Assembly: GCA_041648755.1 (NCBI GenBank) | Contig: JBAZOJ010000179.1 | Coordinates: forward strand, 1 to 7,591 | Direction of reading: 5' to 3' | DNA: 7,591 nucleotides | Source: JBAZOJ01 sp041648755 | Lineage (GTDB): Bacteria; Planctomycetota; B143-G9 | In this document: positions 1 through 7,255 of the stretch, piece by piece | Layout: every line of letters begins with the position of its first letter | How positions within the stretch are numbered: the stretch's first letter is position 1 | The notes under the pieces: model-generated | Seen by the model: only the letters and a program-made list of their open reading frames with translations | Databases searched by the model: none | What the model was told of the DNA's origin: nothing | Program-made: the position numbers and the translations under genes

Positions 1-1
1 G

Positions 2-3000
2 ATGAAAAGCCGAGCCATCGCGGTCACCGATCAGGATTTCTCAGACGATTTCGGCCGTACATCAGGTTCTGGCGAATGGCAGGTCGAGAAGGGGATGTTT
101 GAGTTGGTCACGTTCGACTACGGCGAGCTTAGTGTGAACCCGGGAAGACTGGATGCGAGAATTGGTAAGCAGGGGACACGGCCGTCCGAGGAAGAGCAGT
201 TGCTGCGCAAGCGCATTTCCGATCCTGTCAACGGCATTGGTGTCATCTGCGACGAGAACATGATTGTGGTTCGCATCTGCGGGAATGCTCCGGCCTCGAA
301 GGCAGGCATCAGGGAAGGCGACGTGATCGCGCGGCTGAATGGTACAAATGCCTCACTCGACATTCTGAGGCTTGTCGAGGCGGATACGTCGAAGGCCGCA
401 ACTGTCCTGTGGGTTGATACTGGTGGAGCAACGCGAACCGCGCAGGTGAAGCCGGAGAAATTCTCGTGGGGCTCGGAGATTGTCCGTACGCAGATAGGCG
501 GAGGCCATATCGAGTCAACGGCAAGACTCGTATATCCCCGGCCCGACATGGTCGGCTACTATGCTGAGGCTGCCATCCGAATGGGTGCAGGAACTTCCGC
601 CGGATTAATACTCGGGAGCCACCAGGGAAACGAGATGGGCGTCTTTGCGAGGAAGGCGGAAAGAGGCGACAAGGGCGGATGGTTTGTTTACAGGCGGGTT
701 GCAGGCAGCGAAGACCAGGTCGACTATCTTGGCGGCGCTTGCCCTGATCCCGATTCCTGGTTCAGCCTGACAGTCAGGGTCCCATCCCCAAGAGAGTACG
801 AGTTCTTTGTGGATGGGGAGAAGATTGGCTCTTGCGAAAATGCTGGACCGATCACCGGGTATTTCGGGCTGATGGCAGCCGGTGACGGGATAGTCTCCTT
901 CGACGACATACGTATAGGGCCAAATGGCGGCTTTTCAGAGCTCTGGCGCACGGAGACGCCCAACAAGAACTTTGCCTCCGAGCAGTTCATGCGTGATTGG
1001 TCCGGGACTCCGCGCGGCACCCGCGAGCGGGGATTCCTGTGGCTGGACGATGGGCCATTTGCCGATAGCGAGATCCATGTAGCAAGGGCAAGCGATTTTA
1101 CCATCGCTCTTTGGTCTCCCGACCGCAGCAGTGCCGGGGTTATGATGAAGACGAAAGAAGGTGGTACGGTCCTCCAGTTCACTGTCGGAGAGAAGACAAT
1201 TGCCGAACTGGAGACAGAGCCCGGCGAGCTTGAAAGAGGATTTACGCTTACCCGGCGTGGCAACGTGGTTTCAGGCAAATGCCAGGGCAGGGATGTTGGC
1301 CGATTTGAACTGCCATCAGGGATTGAGGCAGGTTGGTGCGGCTATGCTTCGAGGACTGTGCCCACAGGCATCACGTTTTCGGTCAGCGCCCCGAATCTGT
1401 TCATCGATGATTTCACGCACGCGCCAGCTTTCTGGACAGAGCTATCCGGTCTCTGGGGCACAACAACGCGCTGGACCTGTGACCCAAGGTGGTCATACTT
1501 CGGTTGCGATGGCGAAAGTAATGCCGTGGTGGTATCCAAGCCTGTTTTCTCTGGCGACAGGTACATGGACTTTTATTTCGCGCCTGCAATGCTGACCAAC
1601 CAGACCCCGTACATCCGCAACTCAGACATTCTCCTTGGCTTCTCCTCCAGTGTCGAAGATCCATATTCGGGTTATTTCGTGCATATGTCGGCGGAGCTTG
1701 ACCGTAAGACGGTTCTCTACCGTAACGGGATCCCGGTTTCGGAGACCCTGGGGCGCAGACTGCCCGACACGACTTTCGTAAACGATCACAATCCGGTTCA
1801 TGACTGGCACAGACTACGATTTGAAATAGCCGGAGGAGTGGTGCGCCTACTCCTCGATGGGGCCCAGATCCTCCGCTTCGACGACCCGGCTCCGCCGCCA
1901 TCAGGGCGGGCGGTTGTAGGGACGTTCCGCAATTCGGTTCTTTTCGCTTCAGTGCACGCTGGGGCAGCGGAAATAGCCACAGGGCCGGTGCGACTGGACA
2001 AGAATGAGCTAATCACTGAGAAGTTCGAGCCCGCTGCCGGTTCACCGTCGTGCAAATACGAGTCAATACCTGACGGCGTGAAAGTAACCACTCTATCGAC
2101 TGCCGGAATGCCGACGCTCAAGTACAGAGGAGGGGATGTCTACCTGGAAACCACCCCCTATCTGCAATTCTTCTTCGGGCGGTCGAAGCTGCCTTGTGAT
2201 CTGTATTTCACCTGCAATGAACTCCCCTTTCGGCTGAACCTGTCCGACGAAGAGAACCAGGCGGATGATGCTGAAGCGGCGGCCTATCTCCTTGTGGCGG
2301 GCAATGGAATAGCGCATCGCCTGCAGCTTGACATGCGTGGGATCATGTCACGGTATTTCCCGCAATCCCGCTCCTTGGTGTTGAAGGATGTCTACTTCGG
2401 CTGCAACAGGCTGGGCAACGGACTGCCGCAGAGATTTGCACTGGGTGGGTGGTATTCTGTCGCTGGATTTGAGTTTTCGACGAGACCTGCATCGGGCTCG
2501 GATCCATCGGTGCTTGAGTTCATCCCGCCCCAGACTGACCGCCTTCTTGGGGAAATTCTCTCCATTGGAGTGCTTGACCCAACTTGCGGCGGGCTCCGGT
2601 TGGCGAACGTAAAACTGATTCTTGATGGTCAGCGAATTCCACTCGATGGGTTTAAGGCCCGCTATGATCCGCTATTTCGAAGGTTCGAGATTTTTGCGGC
2701 GCGATGCGGCATCGCAGCAGGTGAACACACCATTGAGATGCAGGAACTGAGTACTGAGGCAGGTGGACGTCTGGAAAAGTGGAGTTCGACATTTAAGATC
2801 GATGCTGCTGCTGACAGGACGGCTCCCGAACTTCGATTCGATGGGGCTCTGAATATCTTCGACTTTGAGGAAGCCCCATTTGGCGTTTTCCCCGCCCCGG
2901 GAGTTGTCCCCCTTGAAACAGGCAATTTCCAGTTGAATTTCCCTCCGGGCCCACTGGAAGCCGGATTCGTTTCTCGTTACGACGGCGGGTTCAGCGGAGC

Positions 3001-3841
3001 AGGCTATCTGCGCGTCTACAACAGGACAATGGGTGGGCCATTCACTCTTGGTTTGTTGGGGAGGCCCATCGACTTGTTGAACGCCCCTTTGCTTGTTCTT
3101 CGCATGCGGATGGAACGCCCGCTCCCGCTCGAAGTGGTCATGCGACAAGATGGCAGGATTATCCCGGTACCCATTTTCGGTTTGGGAGCCGCTCAGCAGT
3201 GTCCTGCCGACGGGCAATGGCATACTATTGCTGTCAACCTGAAGGACTATCTGGATCGTGGTACCGCAGTCGACTTTATTGGCATCGCGAATACTGGCTA
3301 CCAGGGAATTCCGCGGGGTGAATACTACGATCTTGACGCGGTTCGGCTGATGAAGGTTGTTTCGCCACTTCGGTGGCCTGAGTTGCGCACATTCGATGTA
3401 TCAGGTCCGGTGCGGGTGAAAGCCAGCATTGCTGGGCAGGCAATGACTTCAATCGAAGAGTTCCAGCCGCCACAAGGCATCAGCGGGGTCGTAGAGTATT
3501 CCTTTGAGGCGAGCGACAGCGCCGGGAACAGTACCGGAGTGAGAACGGAGTACCTGTTTGTCGACGGGATTGCACCTTCCATCAGTGGCGGAGAACGAAA
3601 AGGCGACAGAATCTACTTCAGGATATCTGACAACTACGCGGTCCTGGAGGACTCGATTACGGTGAGTATCGACGGCGGAGATTTTTTCTCCATCAAGAGA
3701 GGGCTTGACCGGGAAGGCAACGGGATGTACAGCTTCCCCTGGCCGAAAGAGGATGGAGGAGGCTTCTCGGTGGGCGCCTCCGATTACTCTGGGAACCGGG
3801 CATCCGAGCATTTCAATGTGGAAGCATACCGACCGCGTTGA
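2..3841 (+). CDS. Giant multidomain surface/periplasmic protein: ConA-like sandwiches with PDZ and Ig-like domains (5'-partial)
   Basis: The readable part is 1279 residues, ending at TGA 3839-3841. The first in-frame ATG lies at position 2, but it is probably internal: there is no signal peptide or visible ribosome site, and residues 12-35 already look like the opening strand of a ConA/LamG-like domain (DFSDDFGRT, then W26 and G31). Residues about 12-55 and 165-307 form one such sandwich, ending in the typical FDDIRIG strand. Between them, about 70-153, lies a PDZ domain (APASKAGIREGDVIARLNG). A second, weaker sandwich covers about 311-465. A third covers about 466-665 (FIDDF, then WTCDPRWSYF at 491-500, and an LLLDG strand near 616). 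Beta-rich regions follow at 670-850 and 945-1118, the latter resembling a carbohydrate-binding jelly roll. Ig-like segments lie near 850-935, 1120-1188 and 1190-1277, with DSAGNS and DYSGN turns. Fifteen cysteines, mostly in local pairs, suggest export. No catalytic motif was found. A role in binding polysaccharide or protein at the envelope is inferred from the folds only; substrate and pathway are unknown. Confidence 0.85.
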   Translation: MKSRAIAVTDQDFSDDFGRTSGSGEWQVEKGMFELVTFDYGELSVNPGRLDARIGKQGTRPSEEEQLLRKRISDPVNGIGVICDENMIVVRICGNAPASKAGIREGDVIARLNGTNASLDILRLVEADTSKAATVLWVDTGGATRTAQVKPEKFSWGSEIVRTQIGGGHIESTARLVYPRPDMVGYYAEAAIRMGAGTSAGLILGSHQGNEMGVFARKAERGDKGGWFVYRRVAGSEDQVDYLGGACPDPDSWFSLTVRVPSPREYEFFVDGEKIGSCENAGPITGYFGLMAAGDGIVSFDDIRIGPNGGFSELWRTETPNKNFASEQFMRDWSGTPRGTRERGFLWLDDGPFADSEIHVARASDFTIALWSPDRSSAGVMMKTKEGGTVLQFTVGEKTIAELETEPGELERGFTLTRRGNVVSGKCQGRDVGRFELPSGIEAGWCGYASRTVPTGITFSVSAPNLFIDDFTHAPAFWTELSGLWGTTTRWTCDPRWSYFGCDGESNAVVVSKPVFSGDRYMDFYFAPAMLTNQTPYIRNSDILLGFSSSVEDPYSGYFVHMSAELDRKTVLYRNGIPVSETLGRRLPDTTFVNDHNPVHDWHRLRFEIAGGVVRLLLDGAQILRFDDPAPPPSGRAVVGTFRNSVLFASVHAGAAEIATGPVRLDKNELITEKFEPAAGSPSCKYESIPDGVKVTTLSTAGMPTLKYRGGDVYLETTPYLQFFFGRSKLPCDLYFTCNELPFRLNLSDEENQADDAEAAAYLLVAGNGIAHRLQLDMRGIMSRYFPQSRSLVLKDVYFGCNRLGNGLPQRFALGGWYSVAGFEFSTRPASGSDPSVLEFIPPQTDRLLGEILSIGVLDPTCGGLRLANVKLILDGQRIPLDGFKARYDPLFRRFEIFAARCGIAAGEHTIEMQELSTEAGGRLEKWSSTFKIDAAADRTAPELRFDGALNIFDFEEAPFGVFPAPGVVPLETGNFQLNFPPGPLEAGFVSRYDGGFSGAGYLRVYNRTMGGPFTLGLLGRPIDLLNAPLLVLRMRMERPLPLEVVMRQDGRIIPVPIFGLGAAQQCPADGQWHTIAVNLKDYLDRGTAVDFIGIANTGYQGIPRGEYYDLDAVRLMKVVSPLRWPELRTFDVSGPVRVKASIAGQAMTSIEEFQPPQGISGVVEYSFEASDSAGNSTGVRTEYLFVDGIAPSISGGERKGDRIYFRISDNYAVLEDSITVSIDGGDFFSIKRGLDREGNGMYSFPWPKEDGGGFSVGASDYSGNRASEHFNVEAYRPR

Positions 3842-3871
3842 AAGGCCCGCCAGAACAGTACAATTGACCGT

Positions 3872-4804
3872 ATGGAAAATGCGATTCTAACGGACAATAC
3901 CGCCAAGACGTATGGCATGCTAAAGAAAGTCCATGCTCTGAAGAGCGTCTCCCTGTCGGTGGAGAGAGGGAAAACGTTCGGGCTGCTTGGACGCAACGGA
4001 GCTGGGAAGACCACGCTGCTCAAGTTGCTCCTCGGCCTGATAAGGCCGACAAAAGGCAAGGTTTCCGTATTTGGGCTCAACCCCCTCAGCGCGTCCGCGC
4101 GTCTTCCCGCTGGATATCTTCCCGAGAACCACAGGTTTCCCGGATACTTCACCGGAGTGGAAGCTCTGAAATTCTACAGCGCGCTCTCCGGCTTGGAGAG
4201 GGCCAAGGCCAAGAGGCTCATCCCGGAATGGGTCGAGCGTGTGGGGTTAAAAGGGAACGAAAACCGGAAACTGCGGACGTACTCAAAGGGAATGCTACAG
4301 CGAATCGGGCTGGCACAGGCCCTCATTCACGATCCACAGATTGTATTTCTTGACGAGCCCACCGACGGTGTTGACCCGGCAGGGCGGGTGCAGATCCGCG
4401 GAATCCTCGAAGAACAGAAAGCGCTTGGCAAAACCATATTCATCAATTCTCACTTGTTGTCAGAGATCGAGAAAGTCTGCGACGAGATTGCCATTCTGGA
4501 CCAGGGCCTCGTGGTCTCTCGGGGTTCTTTGAGCGATCTGACGGCGCAGCAGATGAAGTACAGGTTCTCTGTTTCAGATGGCAGTGGCAGCCGACTCTGG
4601 GAGGTGCTGGAGGGCAAGTACTTCATTGAGGACGCCGCTTCAGATAGTTTCACGGCCACCGTAAGCGACAGGGAGGATATCCCCGTGATCATCGACCGCC
4701 TGCGAGCAGCCTCAATCTCGATATACTCAGTGGAGAAGGTCAAACGCTCCCTCGAGGATGTCTTCATGGAACTCACGGGAGGCGATGACCATGGGAAGAG
4801 ATAG
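3872..4804 (+). CDS. ABC-2-type transporter ATP-binding protein
   Basis: This 310-residue cytoplasmic ATPase powers the permease encoded immediately downstream. All nucleotide-binding motifs are present: Walker A GRNGAGKT (40-47), a Q-loop region reading GYLPEN (81-86) with Glu where Gln is classical, the signature YSKGM (137-141) in place of LSGGQ, Walker B IVFLDEP (157-163) with Asp161 and catalytic Glu162, the D-loop near 167-169, and switch His194 in INSHLLSE. Glu in the Q-loop and YSKGM are common in the CcmA/NosF-like ABC-2 ATPase group. Residues about 220-310 form the C-terminal extension of that group, ending in LEDVFMELTG. The ATG at 3872 is the only reasonable start, since the first beta strand begins within about five residues of it. 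No good Shine-Dalgarno precedes it, so expression may depend on read-through from the large gene 30 nt upstream. The substrate cannot be read from the sequence. NosF, Gld-type, drug or polysaccharide export roles are all possible. Confidence 0.96.
   Translation: MENAILTDNTAKTYGMLKKVHALKSVSLSVERGKTFGLLGRNGAGKTTLLKLLLGLIRPTKGKVSVFGLNPLSASARLPAGYLPENHRFPGYFTGVEALKFYSALSGLERAKAKRLIPEWVERVGLKGNENRKLRTYSKGMLQRIGLAQALIHDPQIVFLDEPTDGVDPAGRVQIRGILEEQKALGKTIFINSHLLSEIEKVCDEIAILDQGLVVSRGSLSDLTAQQMKYRFSVSDGSGSRLWEVLEGKYFIEDAASDSFTATVSDREDIPVIIDRLRAASISIYSVEKVKRSLEDVFMELTGGDDHGKR
4777..4782 (+). promoter_or_regulatory. Shine-Dalgarno site for the permease gene
   Basis: GGGAGG lies inside the 3' end of the ATPase gene, 8 nt before the ATG at 4791 and only 2 nt before an alternative ATG at 4785. 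The spacing favours 4791 as the permease start. Confidence 0.7.
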
Positions 4805-5645
4805 GATTTTGCAGATCTGTGCCCTGGCGTGGGATACCCTACTGCAGGCCAGAAGGCGCTGGGTCTTGATCTCGCTATTCATACTTGCGACTCTCGTGCT
4901 CGCATTCTACGCATTCGCCGTATCCGTTGAGCGGGGAGGGGTAGATAGTGAGCAACTGAAGGTCACTTTCCCCTTTGCTCATCTGGCGAGTGAGATGTCA
5001 CCCGAGAGTTTTGCACATGGCATGGTGATGTTTGTTCTCGGCACCAACACCTTCTTGGGTCTGTTTTTCTTCATCCTTGCTTTTGCAGGCTTCATTCCTG
5101 AAAGCATCCAGAAGGGATCTGCCGATCTGCTTCTTTCCAAGCCGGTCCCAAGGTGGCTGGTCATCAGTGTCAAGATGGTCTCAATCAGTCTGATTGCTTC
5201 CCTGATTGCCTCCTATTTCTTTTTCGGTGCCTTGGTGATCGTGTGGGCCAAGTCGGGCTATTTCGCAGGGGAGATGATACCTGCTTTCCTTCTCTCCATC
5301 CTCTTGTTCCAACCGATGGTCCCCTTGATGGCACTGGTCGGCGTGGCGTCAAGGTCCACCCCGTTGGCCGTTGTCGCGAGTATTGGGGCCTACATCATTT
5401 CCGCTCTTGCATTTGGTGCTAAGCGGGTCGACTTTAGCTTCACTTACGAGTGGATCGGCGGAATGATGAAAGGGCTGTACTACGGCTTCCCGCAGCTCGT
5501 GGGAATGCAGCAGAGCATCTTGGCGAAGGTCGGAGAGGGACGAAGTTCATTCGAAACGGAGCCGTTCATTCAGAGCATGATCCTCTGCGCGGTCTATTTT
5601 GCCTTGGCGATAATCATCTTCCAGAGAAAGGACTACACGAGCTGA
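4791..5645 (+). CDS. ABC-2-type transporter permease, six transmembrane helices
   Basis: This 284-residue inner-membrane protein is the partner of the preceding ATPase. Hydrophobic segments lie at about 24-44, 78-102, 124-152, 162-185, 191-208 and 259-277, with a hydrophilic extracytoplasmic loop at about 45-77. The stretch FIPESIQKGSADLLLSKPVP (101-120), followed by Arg-Trp and a lysine before the next helix, is the conserved coupling region of ABC-2 permeases of the NosY/GldF kind (ABC2_membrane_2-like). The frame is open from an ATG at 4758, but GGGAGG at 4777-4782 best serves the ATG at 4791. That start gives MGRDRILQI, a short amphipathic N-terminal segment, and a 14-nt overlap with the ATPase gene, consistent with translational coupling. 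The length is normal for the family. With no periplasmic adaptor or substrate-binding protein in the window, transport direction and substrate are unknown; ABC-2 permeases are usually exporters or mechanotransducers. The neighbouring giant beta-sandwich protein could be a partner, which is inference. Confidence 0.93.
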   Translation: MGRDRILQICALAWDTLLQARRRWVLISLFILATLVLAFYAFAVSVERGGVDSEQLKVTFPFAHLASEMSPESFAHGMVMFVLGTNTFLGLFFFILAFAGFIPESIQKGSADLLLSKPVPRWLVISVKMVSISLIASLIASYFFFGALVIVWAKSGYFAGEMIPAFLLSILLFQPMVPLMALVGVASRSTPLAVVASIGAYIISALAFGAKRVDFSFTYEWIGGMMKGLYYGFPQLVGMQQSILAKVGEGRSSFETEPFIQSMILCAVYFALAIIIFQRKDYTS

Positions 5646-5646
5646 C

Positions 5647-6417
5647 ATGCAGGCCATCGTGGAGAGATCAGGCAAAAGGTTTGTCGTGTCCGAACTGGCC
5701 AATGAGCTTGGTGTCGGCTGGGCGATGACTACACGTGATCTGGCCTACGATTCGGAGGACGGCGACACCGCCGTAAAGTCGTTAAGTGAACGGGCTACTC
5801 GGGCTCTGGACATTTCTGAAATGCGCTTCGTCAGCGGACGACAGGTTCATGGTTCGGGGATCTTTGTCTCCGGCCGGGGTGGAGCGGCTGCTGCTTCGGG
5901 GCGATTCCTGCGGGTGCCTGAGACTGATGGGCTCGCGACCAACTCGCCCATGGAAGTACTTGGGATCCTCACAGCCGACTGCTCATCGGTGGCGCTGATT
6001 CCGAAAGGCACCGATTTCATCGGGATAGCACATTCCGGGTGGCGATCGACGGCATCGAACATCGCACCGAAGCTGGTACGGACGCTGACCGATCTATCCG
6101 GCGTCGGGGCTTCTGATATGTCCGCCATCATCGGGCCGATGATACTTGGCGACTGCTACGAGGTCGGGATGGAAGTTGTCGATACTCTCGGCAAGGCCTG
6201 CGGAGGCGCGTTCGCAGTACCGGGGCGGCCGGGCGCGGAAGGCAAGTTCATCCTCGATCTGCCGGGATACATCAAGCTCCAACTGCTGGCGCAAGGTATT
6301 ATTGAGAAGAACATCGAAATGCCGTCGCTATGCACGGCGTGCCGAGAAGACCTTTTCTTCTCCTGGCGGAGAAGTGCCGATAAGTCCAGGATGGTCACCC
6401 TCCTGTGGAGGCAGTAG
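5647..6417 (+). CDS. pgeF: PgeF/YfiH/LACC1-family purine nucleoside phosphorylase-like enzyme (former 'polyphenol oxidase')
   Basis: This 256-residue cytoplasmic enzyme belongs to the YfiH/YlmD/LACC1 (Cu-oxidase_4) family. Members act on purine nucleosides (adenosine deaminase and phosphorylase activities shown for LACC1/FAMIN and bacterial homologues). In E. coli, PgeF (YfiH) affects the fidelity of peptidoglycan peptide composition. The metal-site residues are all visible: His68 in RQVHG, Cys112 in LTADC and His129 in IAHSGWR. Other family blocks are ETDGLATN (92-99), IIGPMILGDCYEVG (161-174), FILDL (201-205), LCTACRED (228-235) and FFSWRR (237-242). The segment after TTR (28-30) is diverged from the usual GGVS..P..SLNL. 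The start is the ATG 1 nt after the permease stop; an AAAGGA lies 14 nt upstream, too far for a strong site, so re-initiation after the permease is likely. An ATG at residue 26 would cut off the first beta strand. Length is typical. The family assignment is secure; the physiological substrate here is not. Confidence 0.95.
   Translation: MQAIVERSGKRFVVSELANELGVGWAMTTRDLAYDSEDGDTAVKSLSERATRALDISEMRFVSGRQVHGSGIFVSGRGGAAAASGRFLRVPETDGLATNSPMEVLGILTADCSSVALIPKGTDFIGIAHSGWRSTASNIAPKLVRTLTDLSGVGASDMSAIIGPMILGDCYEVGMEVVDTLGKACGGAFAVPGRPGAEGKFILDLPGYIKLQLLAQGIIEKNIEMPSLCTACREDLFFSWRRSADKSRMVTLLWRQ
6407..6411 (+). promoter_or_regulatory. Shine-Dalgarno site that fixes a TTG start
   Basis: GGAGG lies within the last codons of pgeF, 7 nt before TTG 6419-6421. 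No ATG or GTG is equally well placed in that frame, so this site decides the start of the hydrolase-like gene. Confidence 0.75.
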
Positions 6418-6418
6418 C

Positions 6419-7255
6419 TTGAGTTTCACTGAGAGACCATTCTTTATCAGTTCCCCCGGTCCACTGTGTGCGGTATTGACTGATCCGGACAACGCCAGGG
6501 CGTCAATGCAGGTGGTTACCGGTTTTGGCGAGGAGAAGAAGAGTTCGTACCGGAACATGGTTGAGCTTTGTCGCGCTGCTGCTTCCCAGGGGATACGCTC
6601 ACTGCGCTTCGACCTGAGCGGCACAGGGGATTCGGATGCGGACTTCGGTTCCCTGACTCTGGACAGATGGAGTGAGGACATTGCTGCCGCCTTTGACTAT
6701 CTGCAGAAGCTTCCGGGCGCAGGCAGAGTCAGTTGCGTTGCTCTCAGATTGGGTTGTCTGCTCGCCTCAGCCTGCAACATCTCTTGGGAATCAGCCGTTC
6801 TTATCGCTCCTCCGATGTCAGGCGCCGCCTATATGCGCGAGGTACTGCTGCAGAAGCAACTTCGCGCTGCAATGACCGGATCCCCCAGGATGTCCATCGC
6901 TGCGATGGAAGAGTCAATCGCGCGCGATGGTTCTCTTGACCTTGATGGCATCAAACTCGGCCATCGTATGTTCGAAGGGCTGCGTGGGCTTGCATTCGAG
7001 CAGAACAGTCAGCTTTTCAAGGGCAGAGGCATGATCGTATCTTTCGGCGCGAATCCATCGCAGTGGGAGCGCGCTGCCTCGGCCTGCTTCACTCCTGAAG
7101 CTGGCATCGTGTCGCTGCAACTTGCTCCGTTCTGGAATCAGAACGATTTTCTTTCAAGCAGCATCATGAATGGAGCGATCATTGGCCACATCTTGAATGA
7201 AGTCCCGGCGAGCCCCTTAAGCGACATTGGGGCGAAGGGTGGTGCGGGAAGGTGA
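6419..7255 (+). CDS. Alpha/beta-hydrolase-fold protein, exosortase-associated hydrolase 2-like, probably lacking the nucleophile Ser
   Basis: This gene encodes 278 residues, probably cytoplasmic, with no signal peptide. The start is TTG at 6419, 1 nt after the pgeF stop and 7 nt after GGAGG. The frame stays open back to 6146, but that part is read in another frame by pgeF. The fold is indicated by GFGEEKKSSYRNMV (35-48), then QGIRSLRFDLSGTGDSDAD (57-75), matching the strand and Gly-rich turn of serine aminopeptidase/hydrolase proteins. WSEDIAAAFDYL (84-95) is the following helix. The nucleophile elbow, usually GxSxG, reads ALRLG (108-112), so Arg110 sits where serine is expected. From memory, the exosortase A system-associated hydrolase 2 group has a similar GLRLGA motif. 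The DLDGIKL stretch (174-180) and APFWNQNDF (236-244) also recall that group. His256 (IIGHIL) is a possible C-terminal histidine. No exosortase or PEP-CTERM protein is in the window. A non-hydrolytic or altered chemistry is possible; no substrate can be named. Confidence 0.8.
   Translation: MSFTERPFFISSPGPLCAVLTDPDNARASMQVVTGFGEEKKSSYRNMVELCRAAASQGIRSLRFDLSGTGDSDADFGSLTLDRWSEDIAAAFDYLQKLPGAGRVSCVALRLGCLLASACNISWESAVLIAPPMSGAAYMREVLLQKQLRAAMTGSPRMSIAAMEESIARDGSLDLDGIKLGHRMFEGLRGLAFEQNSQLFKGRGMIVSFGANPSQWERAASACFTPEAGIVSLQLAPFWNQNDFLSSSIMNGAIIGHILNEVPASPLSDIGAKGGAGR
7235..7242 (+). promoter_or_regulatory. Probable Shine-Dalgarno site for the ApbE gene
   Basis: AAGGGTGG lies 9 nt before GTG 7252-7254. 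A second purine run, GGGAAG (7246-7251), abuts the start and is too close to act. Upstream in this frame I found no ATG as far as the end of the hydrolase's conserved region, so GTG 7252 is preferred. Confidence 0.5.

Noticed and set aside
416..433. D-T-G-G-A-T at residues 139-144 of the large protein as a possible ApbE flavinylation site.
   Set aside because: The ApbE target consensus needs Ser or Thr before Gly-Ala-Thr and an Asp six residues before the final Thr. Here Gly replaces Ser/Thr and Asp is five before. The segment also fits a strand turn of the PDZ domain.
724..1278. Long open frames on the minus strand, such as 724-1278 and 2672-3223.
   Set aside because: They lie opposite well-supported coding sequence, have low-complexity Ser/Pro/Arg-rich translations with no recognisable domain, and no ribosome sites stand out. 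They look like shadows of a GC-biased gene.
3780..3841. PEP-CTERM or LPxTG-type sorting signal at the end of the large protein.
   Set aside because: The C terminus ends in a beta-strand followed by AYRPR, with no hydrophobic helix or sorting motif, despite the exosortase-like hydrolase nearby.
3864..3892. TTGACC followed 17 nt later by CTAACG as a promoter before the ATPase gene.
   Set aside because: The -10 hexamer is poor and lies inside the coding sequence, which would place transcription start after the ATG.
4278..4298. Divergent ABC signature YSKGM and Glu in the Q-loop as a sign of a degenerate ATPase.
   Set aside because: Both variants are common in the NosF/CcmA-like ABC-2 ATPase group, and Walker A, Walker B, catalytic Glu and switch His are intact.
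6146..6418. N-terminal extension of the hydrolase-like gene from an ATG at 6146.
   Set aside because: It overlaps the conserved C-terminal half of pgeF in another frame, has an Arg/Ser-rich translation without family similarity, and a strong ribosome site supports TTG 6419.
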